Positions 33,493 through 41,707 of a DNA stretch of 64,000 bases are shown here, in pieces. The DNA is taken from NCBI GenBank assembly GCA_963702055.1, contig OY969702.1, forward strand, positions 744,001 through 808,000, read 5' to 3'. The first letter of the stretch is position 1. The number at the start of each line of letters is the position of its first letter. The DNA comes from CAWINX01 sp963702055. GTDB taxonomy: Bacteria; Actinomycetota; Thermoleophilia; Solirubrobacterales; 70-9. The notes beneath the pieces were generated by a model. It was not told the DNA's origin, ran no database searches, and worked only from the letters and a program-made list of their open reading frames with translations. The position numbers and the translations under genes are program-made.

Positions 33493-34005
33493 CTAGCCTG
33501 TGCCGGCGGCGGCGAGTCGTCGGACGGCGGTGGCGACGCTGTCGGGTCCGGCCTCGATGGAGCTGACCTGATCGCTCGCCTCCGCCAGGCCGAGGGCGGC
33601 CCCCGCGCGGTGGACCCGCGCGGTGGAGAGCACCTTGGCGGCGCGGTTCTTGGTGATCGAGTTGTCCTGGTCGAGCGCCTGGATCTGGCGGTCGATCTTC
33701 CCCGTGGAGGCAGCGAGGCTGAGGGTCACCACGTTGAGGGCGACGATGCCGACCAGCAGCACGCCGAGCACGCCGATCCAGGCGCGACCGCGGGTCATCC
33801 GGACCATCAGCCCGGAGTCCGGCAGGTGGCGGACCGCGGTCGCGGTGCCGACGGCAAGCGGAATCAGCTGCCCGCCGGGCCGGCGCTGTGGCGCGACCCG
33901 GCGGGCGGGCTGGGGCTTGCGGGCTGGGGCAAGTTTGCGGGCGGGAGCGCGGCGGGGCACGGAGCGGGCGGGCGCCGCGGTGCGGGCTGTTGCGGCGGCG
34001 GCCAT
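33493..34005 (-). CDS. ftsL: FtsL-like divisome protein
   Basis: 170 residues: a long Ala/Pro/Arg-rich cytoplasmic N-tail (about 1-70), a single membrane helix (AWIGVLGVLLVGIVALNVV, about 74-92) and a short coiled coil (KIDRQIQALDQDNSITKNRA). This layout, and the position between rsmH and ftsI, mark FtsL although sequence identity in this family is low. The ATG overlaps the rsmH stop by one base. Confidence 0.8.
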   Translation of the reverse strand: MAAAATARTAAPARSVPRRAPARKLAPARKPQPARRVAPQRRPGGQLIPLAVGTATAVRHLPDSGLMVRMTRGRAWIGVLGVLLVGIVALNVVTLSLAASTGKIDRQIQALDQDNSITKNRAAKVLSTARVHRAGAALGLAEASDQVSSIEAGPDSVATAVRRLAAAGTG

Positions 34006-34943
34006 CAGACCGGGGCCTCCCCGACCTTGACGGCGGCGCGAAGGTGGGCGGACTTGGAGCGCGGGTTCGCAGCGACCTCGTCGGGCCCGGGAGCGACGGC
34101 GCGACGGGTCAGCAGCTCTGCCTCCGGCTCGCGCCCACAGACGCAGACGGGAAGCTCGGGCGGGCAGACGCAGCCCCGGGCGCGCTCGGCGAGGAAGCGC
34201 TTGACGCGGCGATCCTCAAGTGAGTGGAAGGAGATCGCGGCGAGGCGGCCGCCGTTCGGCAGCATCGCCCAGGCGGTCGGCAGGGCGTCGTCGAGCGAGT
34301 CCAGCTCGCCGTTGACGGCAATCCGGATCGCTTGGAAGGTGCGCTTTGCCGGATGCCCCCTGCCGAAGCGGGCCGAAGTCGGGACGCCGGCCTTGACCGC
34401 ATCGACCAGTTCGGAGGTCGTCTGCAGCGGGCGACGGCTGACGATCTCGCGAGCTATCCCACCGGCGTAGCGCTCCTCGCCGAAGCGGCGCAGCGCCTGG
34501 GCGATCCGCGACTCCGGCCACTCGTTGACGAGGTCGGCGGCGGTGAACTGCTGACGGGTGTCCATCCGCATGTCGAGCGGCGCGTCGTAGGAATAGGAGA
34601 AGCCGCGCTCCCAGGCGTCGACCTGCATCGAGGACATTCCGAGGTCGAGATAGGCCATGTCTGGGCGGAGGCCTTCGCCATGCAGGGCGCGAAGCCCTTC
34701 CGCGTAGTCGGCGCCGATGAAGCGGGTCCGGCAGGGGGCGCCGGCGGCAAACTCGTCGAAGCGGGCCTCGGCCGAGGGATCGCGGTCGATGCAGACGAGC
34801 GTCCCGTCCGGCCCCAGCCGCTCGGCGACGAGCCGCGCGTGGCCTCCCCCGCCGAAGGTGCAATCGACGGCCGTCTGCCCCGCCTGGGGGGCGAGCAGCT
34901 CGACCAGCTCGGTGGCGAGGACGGGTTCGTGCTCGGTGGGCAT
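34005..34943 (-). CDS. rsmH: 16S rRNA (cytosine-1402-N4) methyltransferase
   Basis: SAM-dependent methyltransferase acting on the ribosomal P site. 312 residues from ATG at 34943, where the family motif HEPVLATELVELL begins. AVDCTFGGGGHARLVAERLG is the SAM loop (20 residues), and YLDLGMSSMQVD, HPAKRTFQAIRI and ISFHSLEDRRVKRF are family motifs. An ATG at 35003 would add 20 residues and lies 2 bp past the mraZ stop, so it remains possible. Cys residues in CVCPPELPVCVCG are usual near the end. Confidence 0.95.
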   Translation of the reverse strand: MPTEHEPVLATELVELLAPQAGQTAVDCTFGGGGHARLVAERLGPDGTLVCIDRDPSAEARFDEFAAGAPCRTRFIGADYAEGLRALHGEGLRPDMAYLDLGMSSMQVDAWERGFSYSYDAPLDMRMDTRQQFTAADLVNEWPESRIAQALRRFGEERYAGGIAREIVSRRPLQTTSELVDAVKAGVPTSARFGRGHPAKRTFQAIRIAVNGELDSLDDALPTAWAMLPNGGRLAAISFHSLEDRRVKRFLAERARGCVCPPELPVCVCGREPEAELLTRRAVAPGPDEVAANPRSKSAHLRAAVKVGEAPV

Positions 34944-35004
34944 ATAGAGAAGGTTGGCGGTCCTCAAGGGCGGGCCGGCATAGGCGTGAGCATGGGCGGC
35001 CATC

Positions 35005-35448
35005 TCACCCGGCCGCCTCGGCCCCGGCCAGGCCCTCGGCGATCGCCGGCGCCTCGGCGTCCAGCTCCTCTTCCTGCTTCGCCCAGGCCTCGGCGTCCCA
35101 GATCTCCAGGTACTCGCCGTTGCCGACGACGACGCAGGCGCCGTCGATGCCGGCGTGCTCGAGCAGCAGTTTGGGGACGCGGATCCGCCCCGCGGCGTCG
35201 AGCTTCTCGTCGAAGGAGCCGCCGTGGAAGCGGCGGCGCATGCGGCGAGCCTCGCTGCCGAAGGGGCTGTGCGGACTGAGGAAGCGGGTCGAGAGGTCGT
35301 CGTAGCCCTCGGGCGTGTGCAACCAGACGCAGGGGTCGAAGCCCTTGGACAGAACAACTCCGTCGGAGAGGGCCGCACGGAACCGGGACGGAACGGTGAG
35401 GCGGTCCTTGGAGTCGAGACTGTGCTCGTAGAGGCCCCGAAAAGCCAC
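35005..35448 (-). CDS. mraZ: Transcriptional regulator MraZ
   Basis: AbrB-fold DNA-binding protein that represses its own dcw operon by binding repeated GTGG-type boxes. 147 residues from GTG at 35448, preceded by AAGGAA. Two tandem SpoVT/AbrB-like halves are seen: FRGLYEHSLDSKDRLTVPSR (about 3-22) and FDEKLDAAGRIRVPKLLLEH (about 79-98). First gene of the dcw cluster here. Confidence 0.96.
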   Translation of the reverse strand: MAFRGLYEHSLDSKDRLTVPSRFRAALSDGVVLSKGFDPCVWLHTPEGYDDLSTRFLSPHSPFGSEARRMRRRFHGGSFDEKLDAAGRIRVPKLLLEHAGIDGACVVVGNGEYLEIWDAEAWAKQEEELDAEAPAIAEGLAGAEAAG

Positions 35449-35548
35449 CGTCGGTTCCTTTCTGTGCCGAGGACCGGAAAAAGAGTTTGGACCGAGGTGA
35501 TGAGGTGGGAGGAGCCTCACCACCCCGGTCCATGGGCTTCAACTCGAG

Positions 35549-35577
35549 CGCCACAGTACCCCACTTCCCCCCACTTT
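35549..35577 (-). promoter_or_regulatory. Predicted MraZ-binding repeats (three GTGG boxes, 10-bp period)
   Basis: Read on the minus strand, AGTGGGG, AGTGGGG and TGTGGCG follow one another at exact 10-bp steps. MraZ is known to bind direct repeats of this kind spaced one helical turn apart in front of mraZ. They lie about 100 bp ahead of the GTG start, and about 60-85 bp ahead of the divergent gene at 35634. The assignment rests on pattern only. Confidence 0.65.
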
Positions 35578-35633
35578 GCAACACCGACCCGTCCTGCAAG
35601 CCCATTTGCATCCCGTGGGGTAGGTTGCGCTGG

Positions 35634-36473
35634 ATGAACGAGACGGCCCCGCCCGACGACGCCAACGACCTCCGCGGCTTTCACTTCAAGCGGCTGATGC
35701 GCAAGCCGGTGACCTGGATCGTCACCGGCATTGCGATGGTCCTCGCCGCGGGCGGCGGCGCGGCGCTGGTCGGCCCGGTGATCGGCCTTGCCGCCGCGGT
35801 CGGGGTGCTGCTGGTCGCCCTGATCGTCGTCTTCGCGATCGCCGACTCGAAGGCCGAGGACGCCTTCTTCGCGACCTATGCCCAGCAGCGCGGCCTGACG
35901 CTGGCCGGCAAGGGCCCCCTGCCGCCGGCGACGCCGCTGCTGCGCAAGGGCGACGACCGCTACGCCAACCGAACCCTCTCCGGGACGCTGGCCGACGGCG
36001 TCGACGGCACCCTCGCTCTCTATACGTATGAGGAGGAGACGACCGACAGCGAGGGCAACCGGCAGACCAACTACTACCGCTACACGCTCGGCCTGATCGA
36101 GGTGCCCGAGTCCACCCCCCACGTCCCGGAGCTGTTCTGCCAGCAGAAGTTCGGCCTGCGCTCCCTGGAGAAGTTCGAGGATGTCTTCCGCCGCTCGAAA
36201 GAGCGGGTCAAGCTGGAGAGCGAGGCGCTGGACAAGAAGTACGAGATCTTCGCCGGCAAGGAGCAGGACGCGGTCTGGCTGCGCCAGCTCTTCTCCCCCA
36301 CCTTCATCGTCTGGCTGACCGACTCGGCCCCAAAGAAGTTCGCCTTCGAACTGGTCGACGGCACCCTCTGCTGCTACGTCCACGGCCACAAGGAGAGCGC
36401 CGCGGAGCTCGACGTCGTCTGCCAGGCCTCAGCGGCGGTGGCGACGCGGCTGCGCGAAGAGGCGCTGGAGTAG
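35634..36473 (+). CDS. Membrane protein of unknown function, divergent from mraZ
   Basis: 279 residues. Two adjacent membrane helices (about 24-42 and 45-67: WIVTGIAMVLAAGGGAALVG and GLAAAVGVLLVALIVVFAI) are followed by a 210-residue soluble part with mixed alpha/beta composition, including EEETTDSEGNRQTNYYRY and RQLFSPTFIVWLTD. I recognise no catalytic motif. The soluble part is probably cytoplasmic. The divergent position from mraZ may be accidental. Confidence 0.75.
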   Translation: MNETAPPDDANDLRGFHFKRLMRKPVTWIVTGIAMVLAAGGGAALVGPVIGLAAAVGVLLVALIVVFAIADSKAEDAFFATYAQQRGLTLAGKGPLPPATPLLRKGDDRYANRTLSGTLADGVDGTLALYTYEEETTDSEGNRQTNYYRYTLGLIEVPESTPHVPELFCQQKFGLRSLEKFEDVFRRSKERVKLESEALDKKYEIFAGKEQDAVWLRQLFSPTFIVWLTDSAPKKFAFELVDGTLCCYVHGHKESAAELDVVCQASAAVATRLREEALE

Positions 36474-36522
36474 CTCCGTGGCGGTTGACGTGCGATTCAC
36501 GTCCTGAGTAGGCTTCGGCTTC

Positions 36523-36975
36523 ATGACTCAACGTAGTTTGATCATCGGCGTCGCTACCGGCGCCTTGGCGCTGACTCTCACGGCTTGTGGCAGTTCCAGC
36601 CCAAGCCAGGATCAGCTCGACCAGGCTCGAAAAGAGGGAGCAGCCCAAGCGCACACGCAGGACAAGATCCGCGAGATCCAAAACCAGCTGAAGGATTTGA
36701 AGCATGGCGGCAGCGGGAGCACAACAACTTCCACAGGTGCCGATTCGAACAGCGGAGGCTCAACCTCGTGCGGCGGGAATCTCTCAGTCGGAACGGCAAC
36801 CACCTGCGCCTTTGCCCGGAACGTCCAGAGCGACTACCACAGCCAAATCGGGAGCGGATCTGGAACGGTGCGGTCGTACAGCCCGACTACCAACCGCGTC
36901 TACACGATGTACTGCACCGCCGGCACGCCACACAGCTGCACTGGCGGTAACAACGCCTCGGTGTATTTCCCCTAG
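36523..36975 (+). CDS. Small lipoprotein with Cys-rich C-terminal domain
   Basis: 150 residues. Signal peptide with lipobox LTAC (Cys about 22), then a short helix (DQLDQARKEGAAQAHTQDKI), a Gly/Ser/Thr linker, and a C-terminal domain of about 65 residues with four Cys (SCGGNLSVGTATTCAFA, YTMYCTAG, HSCTGGNNASVYFP). This C-terminal block recurs in secreted actinobacterial proteins as far as I recall, with unknown role; the Cys spacing suggests two disulfides. GC content is visibly lower than in the neighbours. The next gene starts 18 bp downstream. Confidence 0.75.
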   Translation: MTQRSLIIGVATGALALTLTACGSSSPSQDQLDQARKEGAAQAHTQDKIREIQNQLKDLKHGGSGSTTTSTGADSNSGGSTSCGGNLSVGTATTCAFARNVQSDYHSQIGSGSGTVRSYSPTTNRVYTMYCTAGTPHSCTGGNNASVYFP

Positions 36976-36993
36976 CACCGACCAGGAGGAATT

Positions 36994-37995
36994 GTGGGCA
37001 GCCTGAAGCATCGGGCTGTCGGCTCAGCCACTCTGCTCGTTGTACTGCTGGCAATTGCGAACGCGGGATGCGGTTCTTCGGCAACGCAGAATTCCTCCGC
37101 TCGAACGGCGGCGCTCAAGGAGGCAAAGCTCAATAGAAAGCTCCATCGCCTGCAGCGCGTGATCATGCGCAAGCGAGCACAGTTACGAACTCAACAGCGC
37201 GCTCACCGACAACGAGTCCAGCCTCAATCGACCGGTTCACCTTCGGCGCCTCACGGGTTCGCGAGTCTCGAGCAACAGCTGGGAGGCCAAGTCGGAGTAG
37301 TCATCGGGGCGCCTGGATCAAGCAATGTCTACAGCGCCGGCAACTTGCAATCCGGGTCGGCCTGGTCAACCAGCAAGGTCCCAATCGCGATGCGAGTCCT
37401 TCAAGACGTTGGTGGCCCCTCAGGCCTCAACTCGACACAGGTAAATGAAATTCAGCGGGCCATAACGTTGTCTGACAATGACGCCGCTGCGGCGCTTTTC
37501 GGAGACCTGGAGCGAATGCACGGCGGGATTAGGGGCGCCGCCGCAGCGGTCGACGAGATCCTGCGACAAGCGGGCGACGGCGTAACGCAGATTTCGACAC
37601 AAGGACGGGACGGCTTCTCGCCCTACGGCCAAACGGATTGGTCACTCGTGCGTCAACAGCAATTCATGAGTCAACTGGCAGCAGGCTGCATTGGGTCGCA
37701 GGCCTCCCGGGCCTACATCCTCCATCTGATGGGTGAAGTGACCTCAGACACCTGGGGCCTGGGCTCCGCCGGCCTCCCAGCGAAATGGAAGGGCGGTTGG
37801 GGGCCCGGGCTTGACGGCCGCTACCTGGTTCGCCAGATGGGTGTCTTCGATGTAGGAGGCCGGGAAGCGGTCGTCGCACTGGCCGCTATTCCAACAGATG
37901 GTCAGTTCCCCAGCGCCGAAAACATGGCCACTGCGCTGGCTCGATGGCTTGCCCGTCAGGCACCGCGGTTTGTCGCTTCGCCGAGTGGCTGTTAG
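36994..37995 (+). CDS. Secreted serine hydrolase, class A beta-lactamase-like lipoprotein
   Basis: 333 residues. Lipobox ANAGC near residue 26, then a basic Arg/Gln-rich coiled segment (about 38-75) and a penicillin-binding-fold domain. The nucleophile is in WSTSKVPIAM (SxxK), the second motif is LSDNDAAAALF (SDN), and KWKGGWGPG supplies a KxG element in the KTG position. The Glu of class A beta-lactamases (omega loop) is not evident, so it may be an enzyme with other activity, or a binder. GTG start with AGGAGGAATT just ahead. Codon use is less GC-rich than around it. Confidence 0.78.
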   Translation: MGSLKHRAVGSATLLVVLLAIANAGCGSSATQNSSARTAALKEAKLNRKLHRLQRVIMRKRAQLRTQQRAHRQRVQPQSTGSPSAPHGFASLEQQLGGQVGVVIGAPGSSNVYSAGNLQSGSAWSTSKVPIAMRVLQDVGGPSGLNSTQVNEIQRAITLSDNDAAAALFGDLERMHGGIRGAAAAVDEILRQAGDGVTQISTQGRDGFSPYGQTDWSLVRQQQFMSQLAAGCIGSQASRAYILHLMGEVTSDTWGLGSAGLPAKWKGGWGPGLDGRYLVRQMGVFDVGGREAVVALAAIPTDGQFPSAENMATALARWLARQAPRFVASPSGC

Positions 37996-38030
37996 CGCCG
38001 ACGCCGGAGCGCCTGGCTAGCATCCATGTG

Positions 38031-38732
38031 ATGAGCGCCATGTTTCGACGCGCTGGCATTGCGATCGGCGTTATCGCAGCGGGATTCTTGGCGGCCGCGT
38101 GGGCGGGGTTGCCTGTCCAGCCAACGTCGGGAGCCCAGACGCCCAAGTTCAGGACGCACCATCCTCAGGTCACTTCCTGGCTCATCCCCTTCCCACCGAA
38201 GCGAAAGCGCGAGATGGCCGCCTATTCCCAACGGCACTATGGCCGGTCCACGTGGCATCTCAGAAATCCGCAGGTCATCGTCGAGCACGTCTCCGTGACA
38301 AGCAGCGCCGGCGCTGTCTACAACACCTTCGCCCCTGATGTGCCGGACCCTGAATTACATGAGCTACCCAATGTCTGCTCCCACTTCGTCATCTCCCCCA
38401 CCGGCCGCATATTCAGACTCGTGCGCTTGGCGATCCGTTGTCGCCACACCGTGGGACTCAACTGGACGGCGATTGGCATCGAGCACGTCGGCTTTCGCGA
38501 TTCCGATGTGCTCTCCAATCCGCGGGAGCTACACGCTTCACTGCTGCTCACGCAGTCCCTGCGCTGCCACTTCCACATCAAGATTTCCAACGTCATCGGC
38601 CATGCCGAGAGCCTCAGCTCGCCCTATCACCATGAACTGGTTCCAAGCCTGCGCTTCCAGACCCACGGCGACTGGAAGCACCACTCGATGCGCATCTACC
38701 GCCACAGGCTTTGGGCAATGGGGCCCTGCTAG
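38031..38732 (+). CDS. N-acetylmuramoyl-L-alanine amidase-like protein (amidase_2 fold)
   Basis: 233 residues. Signal segment (RRAGIAIGVIAAGFLAAAWAG) and then an amidase_2 (PGRP-like) domain. VIVEHVSVTSS would give the first zinc His, SHFVISPTGRIFRLV and RHTVGLNWTAIGIEHVG the core with a Glu, and NVIGHAESLS plus THGDWKHH the remaining metal ligands. Expected to cleave the amide between MurNAc and the stem peptide outside the membrane. ATG at 38031; ATG at 38040 is possible. Convergent with tadC, overlapping by four bases. Confidence 0.8.
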   Translation: MSAMFRRAGIAIGVIAAGFLAAAWAGLPVQPTSGAQTPKFRTHHPQVTSWLIPFPPKRKREMAAYSQRHYGRSTWHLRNPQVIVEHVSVTSSAGAVYNTFAPDVPDPELHELPNVCSHFVISPTGRIFRLVRLAIRCRHTVGLNWTAIGIEHVGFRDSDVLSNPRELHASLLLTQSLRCHFHIKISNVIGHAESLSSPYHHELVPSLRFQTHGDWKHHSMRIYRHRLWAMGPC

Positions 38733-39553
38733 AACCCGCTGAGCAACGAGTCGGCGTTGGCGATCAGGCCGGCGGCGATCATCAGCAGGACCGAGGGGAC
38801 GAGGACCAGGGCGACGACGAGCTGGATCTTCGGGGCGGCGCGGGCCGCTCGTTCCTCGACGGCGCGGCGCTGGTCTCGGCGTAGGGCGTTGGACTGGCGA
38901 CGGAGCTGGTCGGCAAGCGGCGAGCCGAAGCGACGGGATCGCTCGATCGAGGCGATCAGGGTCGCCAGCTCGCTGCCCGGGATCCGGGCGCGCAGGGAGT
39001 TCAGGGCGTCGGTCAGAGGCTGGCCGCAGGAGAGCTCGGCGACCGTAATGCGCAGTTCGTCGGCCAGCGGCCCCTCGCTCGCGGTCGCCAGCTCCTCGAA
39101 TCCCGCCGCGGCGCTGCGGCCGGAGGTGGCGCTCACGGCCAAGAGATCGAGGGCGTCGGGAAGCGCTCCCACCAGGCGGCGCCGGCGGCGCCTTGCCTCT
39201 CGCTCCAAGAGCGCGTCGGGGACGACGAAGCCCGCCGCCGGCAGGCCGAGCGCGACCAGCAGGGAAATCCGCCCCGGCGCCGCCGGGGCGGCACCCATCG
39301 CCGCGATACCCCCGGCGGTAGTGGTGGCGAGCTTGGCCACCAGCACGGCCGGCAGCGGGTAGCGAGATTCAAGGCCGGCGCGGGAGAGGCGCTCGCGAAG
39401 CCCGAGCCTCAGCATGGCGGCGGCCGGGCGACTCCGAGCGCTGAGGGCGCGGGCAAGGGGAGCGTCCCGGCCCTCCCGCGCGGCGAGCAGCTCCCTGGCG
39501 CCGGCGAACGCGAGCAGCACGGCGATCGCGGCCGGCAGCCCCGCGCCGCTCAC
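38729..39553 (-). CDS. tadC: Tad pilus membrane platform protein TadC
   Basis: Type II secretion F domain protein of the inner-membrane platform for Flp/type IVb pili. 274 residues. The F domain lies at about 120-245 (GALPDALDLLAVSATSGRS, GSELATLIASIERSRRFGSP), flanked by membrane helices (about 87-110 and 247-270). Ends the operon. GTG/ATG start overlaps tadB by four bases. Confidence 0.88.
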   Translation of the reverse strand: MSGAGLPAAIAVLLAFAGARELLAAREGRDAPLARALSARSRPAAAMLRLGLRERLSRAGLESRYPLPAVLVAKLATTTAGGIAAMGAAPAAPGRISLLVALGLPAAGFVVPDALLEREARRRRRRLVGALPDALDLLAVSATSGRSAAAGFEELATASEGPLADELRITVAELSCGQPLTDALNSLRARIPGSELATLIASIERSRRFGSPLADQLRRQSNALRRDQRRAVEERAARAAPKIQLVVALVLVPSVLLMIAAGLIANADSLLSGF

Positions 39554-40407
39554 TCGACCACCCGCGAGAGCCGGCGGATCGCCACGAAGCCGGCGAGCTG
39601 GAGTGCGGCGGCGAGGGCCAGCAGGACCGCCGAGGCCGGGGAGCCGAGCACCTTGGCGATGAAGCCCGGCTGGATCAGCTCGGCGAAGAGGGAGCCGCCG
39701 GTCGGCATCGCGACGACCAGCAGGCCGGTGAAGCGCGCCTGCGAGGTCGCTGCCTTGGCGTCCTCGGCGACCCGATCCCGCTCGGCCGCCCCCTCGGCGA
39801 AGCGACGCAGGAGGCCGGCGAGATCGCCGCCGGCGAGGCGCTGGCTGAGCAGCGCCGCCGCGAAGGCGTCGACCCGCGGCGAGCGCATCCGCCGCCGCCA
39901 GCCCTCCACCGTCTCGGCGGTCGGCGCGCCGAGGTCTAGTTCGGCGCCGAGCCGCACCAGCTCCACCGCCGGCGGACCGTCGAGCGAGGCGGCGGCGGCC
40001 GGCAGCGAGGCGCGCAGCGAGCGCCCCGCCGTCAGCGAGTCGGCGACCGCGGTCGCGATGTCAGGCAGGGCCCGTTCCACGGCGGCGCGGTAGCGACCCC
40101 GGCGTCGGGAGATCGCCCAGGCGGCGAGCCCGGGCCCGGCGACGGCGAGCGGCAGGGCCGCCGTGGCGCCGGCGAAGAACCAGCCGCCGAGGACCGCGCC
40201 GGCGGCGCCGAGCGCGGCGAGCCGGCGGCGCTCGAGGGTCGATGGCGCGTAGCCCTCGCGACCGGCGCGGCGCAACGGCTCCAGCGCCATCCGCACCCAG
40301 CCCGCCGCGGCCGGGCTCGCCAGGACAGCCTCCCGCGCCGCCAGCGCGAGCAGGCCGCCCGCGACAGCGGCGACCAGGACCGGCAGCGGCCCCGGCCCAC
40401 CCGTCAC
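39550..40407 (-). CDS. tadB: Tad pilus membrane platform protein TadB
   Basis: Partner platform protein with the same F domain (about 120-240: LPDIATAVADSLTAGRSLRASL and FAAALLSQRLAGGDLAGLL). 285 residues, helices near the N-terminus (about 8-24 and 63-88) and at the end. Overlaps cpaF and tadC by four bases on either side. Confidence 0.88.
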   Translation of the reverse strand: MTGGPGPLPVLVAAVAGGLLALAAREAVLASPAAAGWVRMALEPLRRAGREGYAPSTLERRRLAALGAAGAVLGGWFFAGATAALPLAVAGPGLAAWAISRRRGRYRAAVERALPDIATAVADSLTAGRSLRASLPAAAASLDGPPAVELVRLGAELDLGAPTAETVEGWRRRMRSPRVDAFAAALLSQRLAGGDLAGLLRRFAEGAAERDRVAEDAKAATSQARFTGLLVVAMPTGGSLFAELIQPGFIAKVLGSPASAVLLALAAALQLAGFVAIRRLSRVVE

Positions 40408-41540
40408 CGTTCGAGGACCGACCGCACCGCGGTCCCTCCGGCGGCCCTGACCACCTCGGCGATCTCGGTGACGCGGCGGGCGCCGTCGCGGCGTCGCTCC
40501 AGGTGGACGACGAGGTCGATGCCACGTTGAACCTGCTCGGCGATCGCGTCGTGGGGCAGGCCCACCCCCGCCATCAGGGCGAGGGTCTCCAGTCGCCCAA
40601 GCGCATCGGCGGGCGAGTTGGCGTGCACCGTGGAGAGCGCGCCGTCGTGGCCGGTGTTGAGCGCGGTGAGCAGATCGAGCGCCTCGACCCCGCGCACCTC
40701 GCCGATCACGATCCGGTCGGGGCGCATTCGCAGGGCATTGCGAAGCAGGTCGCGAATCGTCACCTCCCCCTTGCCCTCGACGCTCGGCGGCCGGCTCTCC
40801 ATGCGCACGACGTGGGGCTGCTGGAGGCGCAACTCCGCGGCGTCCTCGATCGTTATCACCCGCTCCTCGGGAGAGACGAAGCTGGAGAGCGCGTTCAGCA
40901 GCGTCGTCTTGCCGGAGCCGGTGCCGCCGCTGACCAGGACACTACGACGCCCGCCGACGGCGGCCTCCAGCAGGTCGCGCTGCTCCGGGGTCAGCGTCCC
41001 CAGCGCAACCAGCTCGGCGGGTCCCGGCCGGCTCGCGCCGAAACGACGGATCGCCAGGGTCGGCCCGTCGATCGCCAGCGGCGGGATCACCACGTTGACG
41101 CGGGAGCCGTCGGCGAGGCGCGCGTCGACCATCGGGCTGAGCTCGTCGACGCGACGGCCGAGCGGGGCGAGGATCCGCTCGATCGCGTTACGCAGCTCCT
41201 CCTCCCCGGAGAAGGCGACCTCGGTCGGCTCGATCCTCCCCCGGCGCTCGACGTAGACGCGGTCGGAGCCGTTGACCATCACCTCCTCGACCTCGGGGTC
41301 CGCGAGCAGCTCCTCCAAGGGGCCGAGGCCGACCGTGTCGCGGACGATCCGCGCGGCGATCTCGTCCCGGTCGGCGCGCGACAGCAGCGCCGCGTCCTCG
41401 TCGACCAGGTCGCGCACCGCCTCCTCCAGCTCGCCCGTCGTGGAGCGACCGGCCGCGGCGGCAGCACGGCGATGCTCGACCAAACGGGCGCGCAGCGCCG
41501 CGGCCAGCTCCTCGACGTACATTTCGCGCGCTCCCGACAC
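40404..41540 (-). CDS. cpaF: Tad pilus assembly ATPase CpaF/TadA
   Basis: Hexameric secretion ATPase that drives pilus assembly. 378 residues. Walker A is VSGGTGSGKTTLLNAL (about 176-191), the Asp box ITIEDAAELRL, Walker B MRPDRIVIGEVRG, and the His box GHDGALSTVHANSP. The N-terminal part has DRVYVERRGRIE. GTG at 41540 abuts the palindrome that fills the gap to cpaB; ATG at 41522 is an alternative start. Confidence 0.94.
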   Translation of the reverse strand: MSGAREMYVEELAAALRARLVEHRRAAAAAGRSTTGELEEAVRDLVDEDAALLSRADRDEIAARIVRDTVGLGPLEELLADPEVEEVMVNGSDRVYVERRGRIEPTEVAFSGEEELRNAIERILAPLGRRVDELSPMVDARLADGSRVNVVIPPLAIDGPTLAIRRFGASRPGPAELVALGTLTPEQRDLLEAAVGGRRSVLVSGGTGSGKTTLLNALSSFVSPEERVITIEDAAELRLQQPHVVRMESRPPSVEGKGEVTIRDLLRNALRMRPDRIVIGEVRGVEALDLLTALNTGHDGALSTVHANSPADALGRLETLALMAGVGLPHDAIAEQVQRGIDLVVHLERRRDGARRVTEIAEVVRAAGGTAVRSVLER

Positions 41541-41707
41541 TAGATGCTCGATTCCATGGCCGCGTGCGACTGGGGGCGCGCGTGGCCGAGCAGGTCGAGG
41601 ACGCAGGGCGCAGCCTTTGGTGGTGCCAAAGGCAAGCCCGAGGACGCAGAGATGCGCAGTGCCACGCGCGTCATCCAGGCGTGCGGGGTTGTGGGATCGA
41701 GCATCTA
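41541..41707. repeat. 167-bp imperfect palindrome filling the cpaB-cpaF gap
   Basis: TAGATGCTCGAT (41541-41552) pairs with ATCGAGCATCTA (41696-41707), GCGCGTGGC (41578-41586) with GCCACGCGC (41661-41669), and GCCTTTGG (41613-41620) with CCAAAGGC (41626-41633). All share one centre, near 41624, so the whole gap is one long inverted repeat with scattered mismatches. Its outer base triplet is the cpaB stop codon. All other genes of this operon overlap, so the gap is exceptional. Confidence 0.85.
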
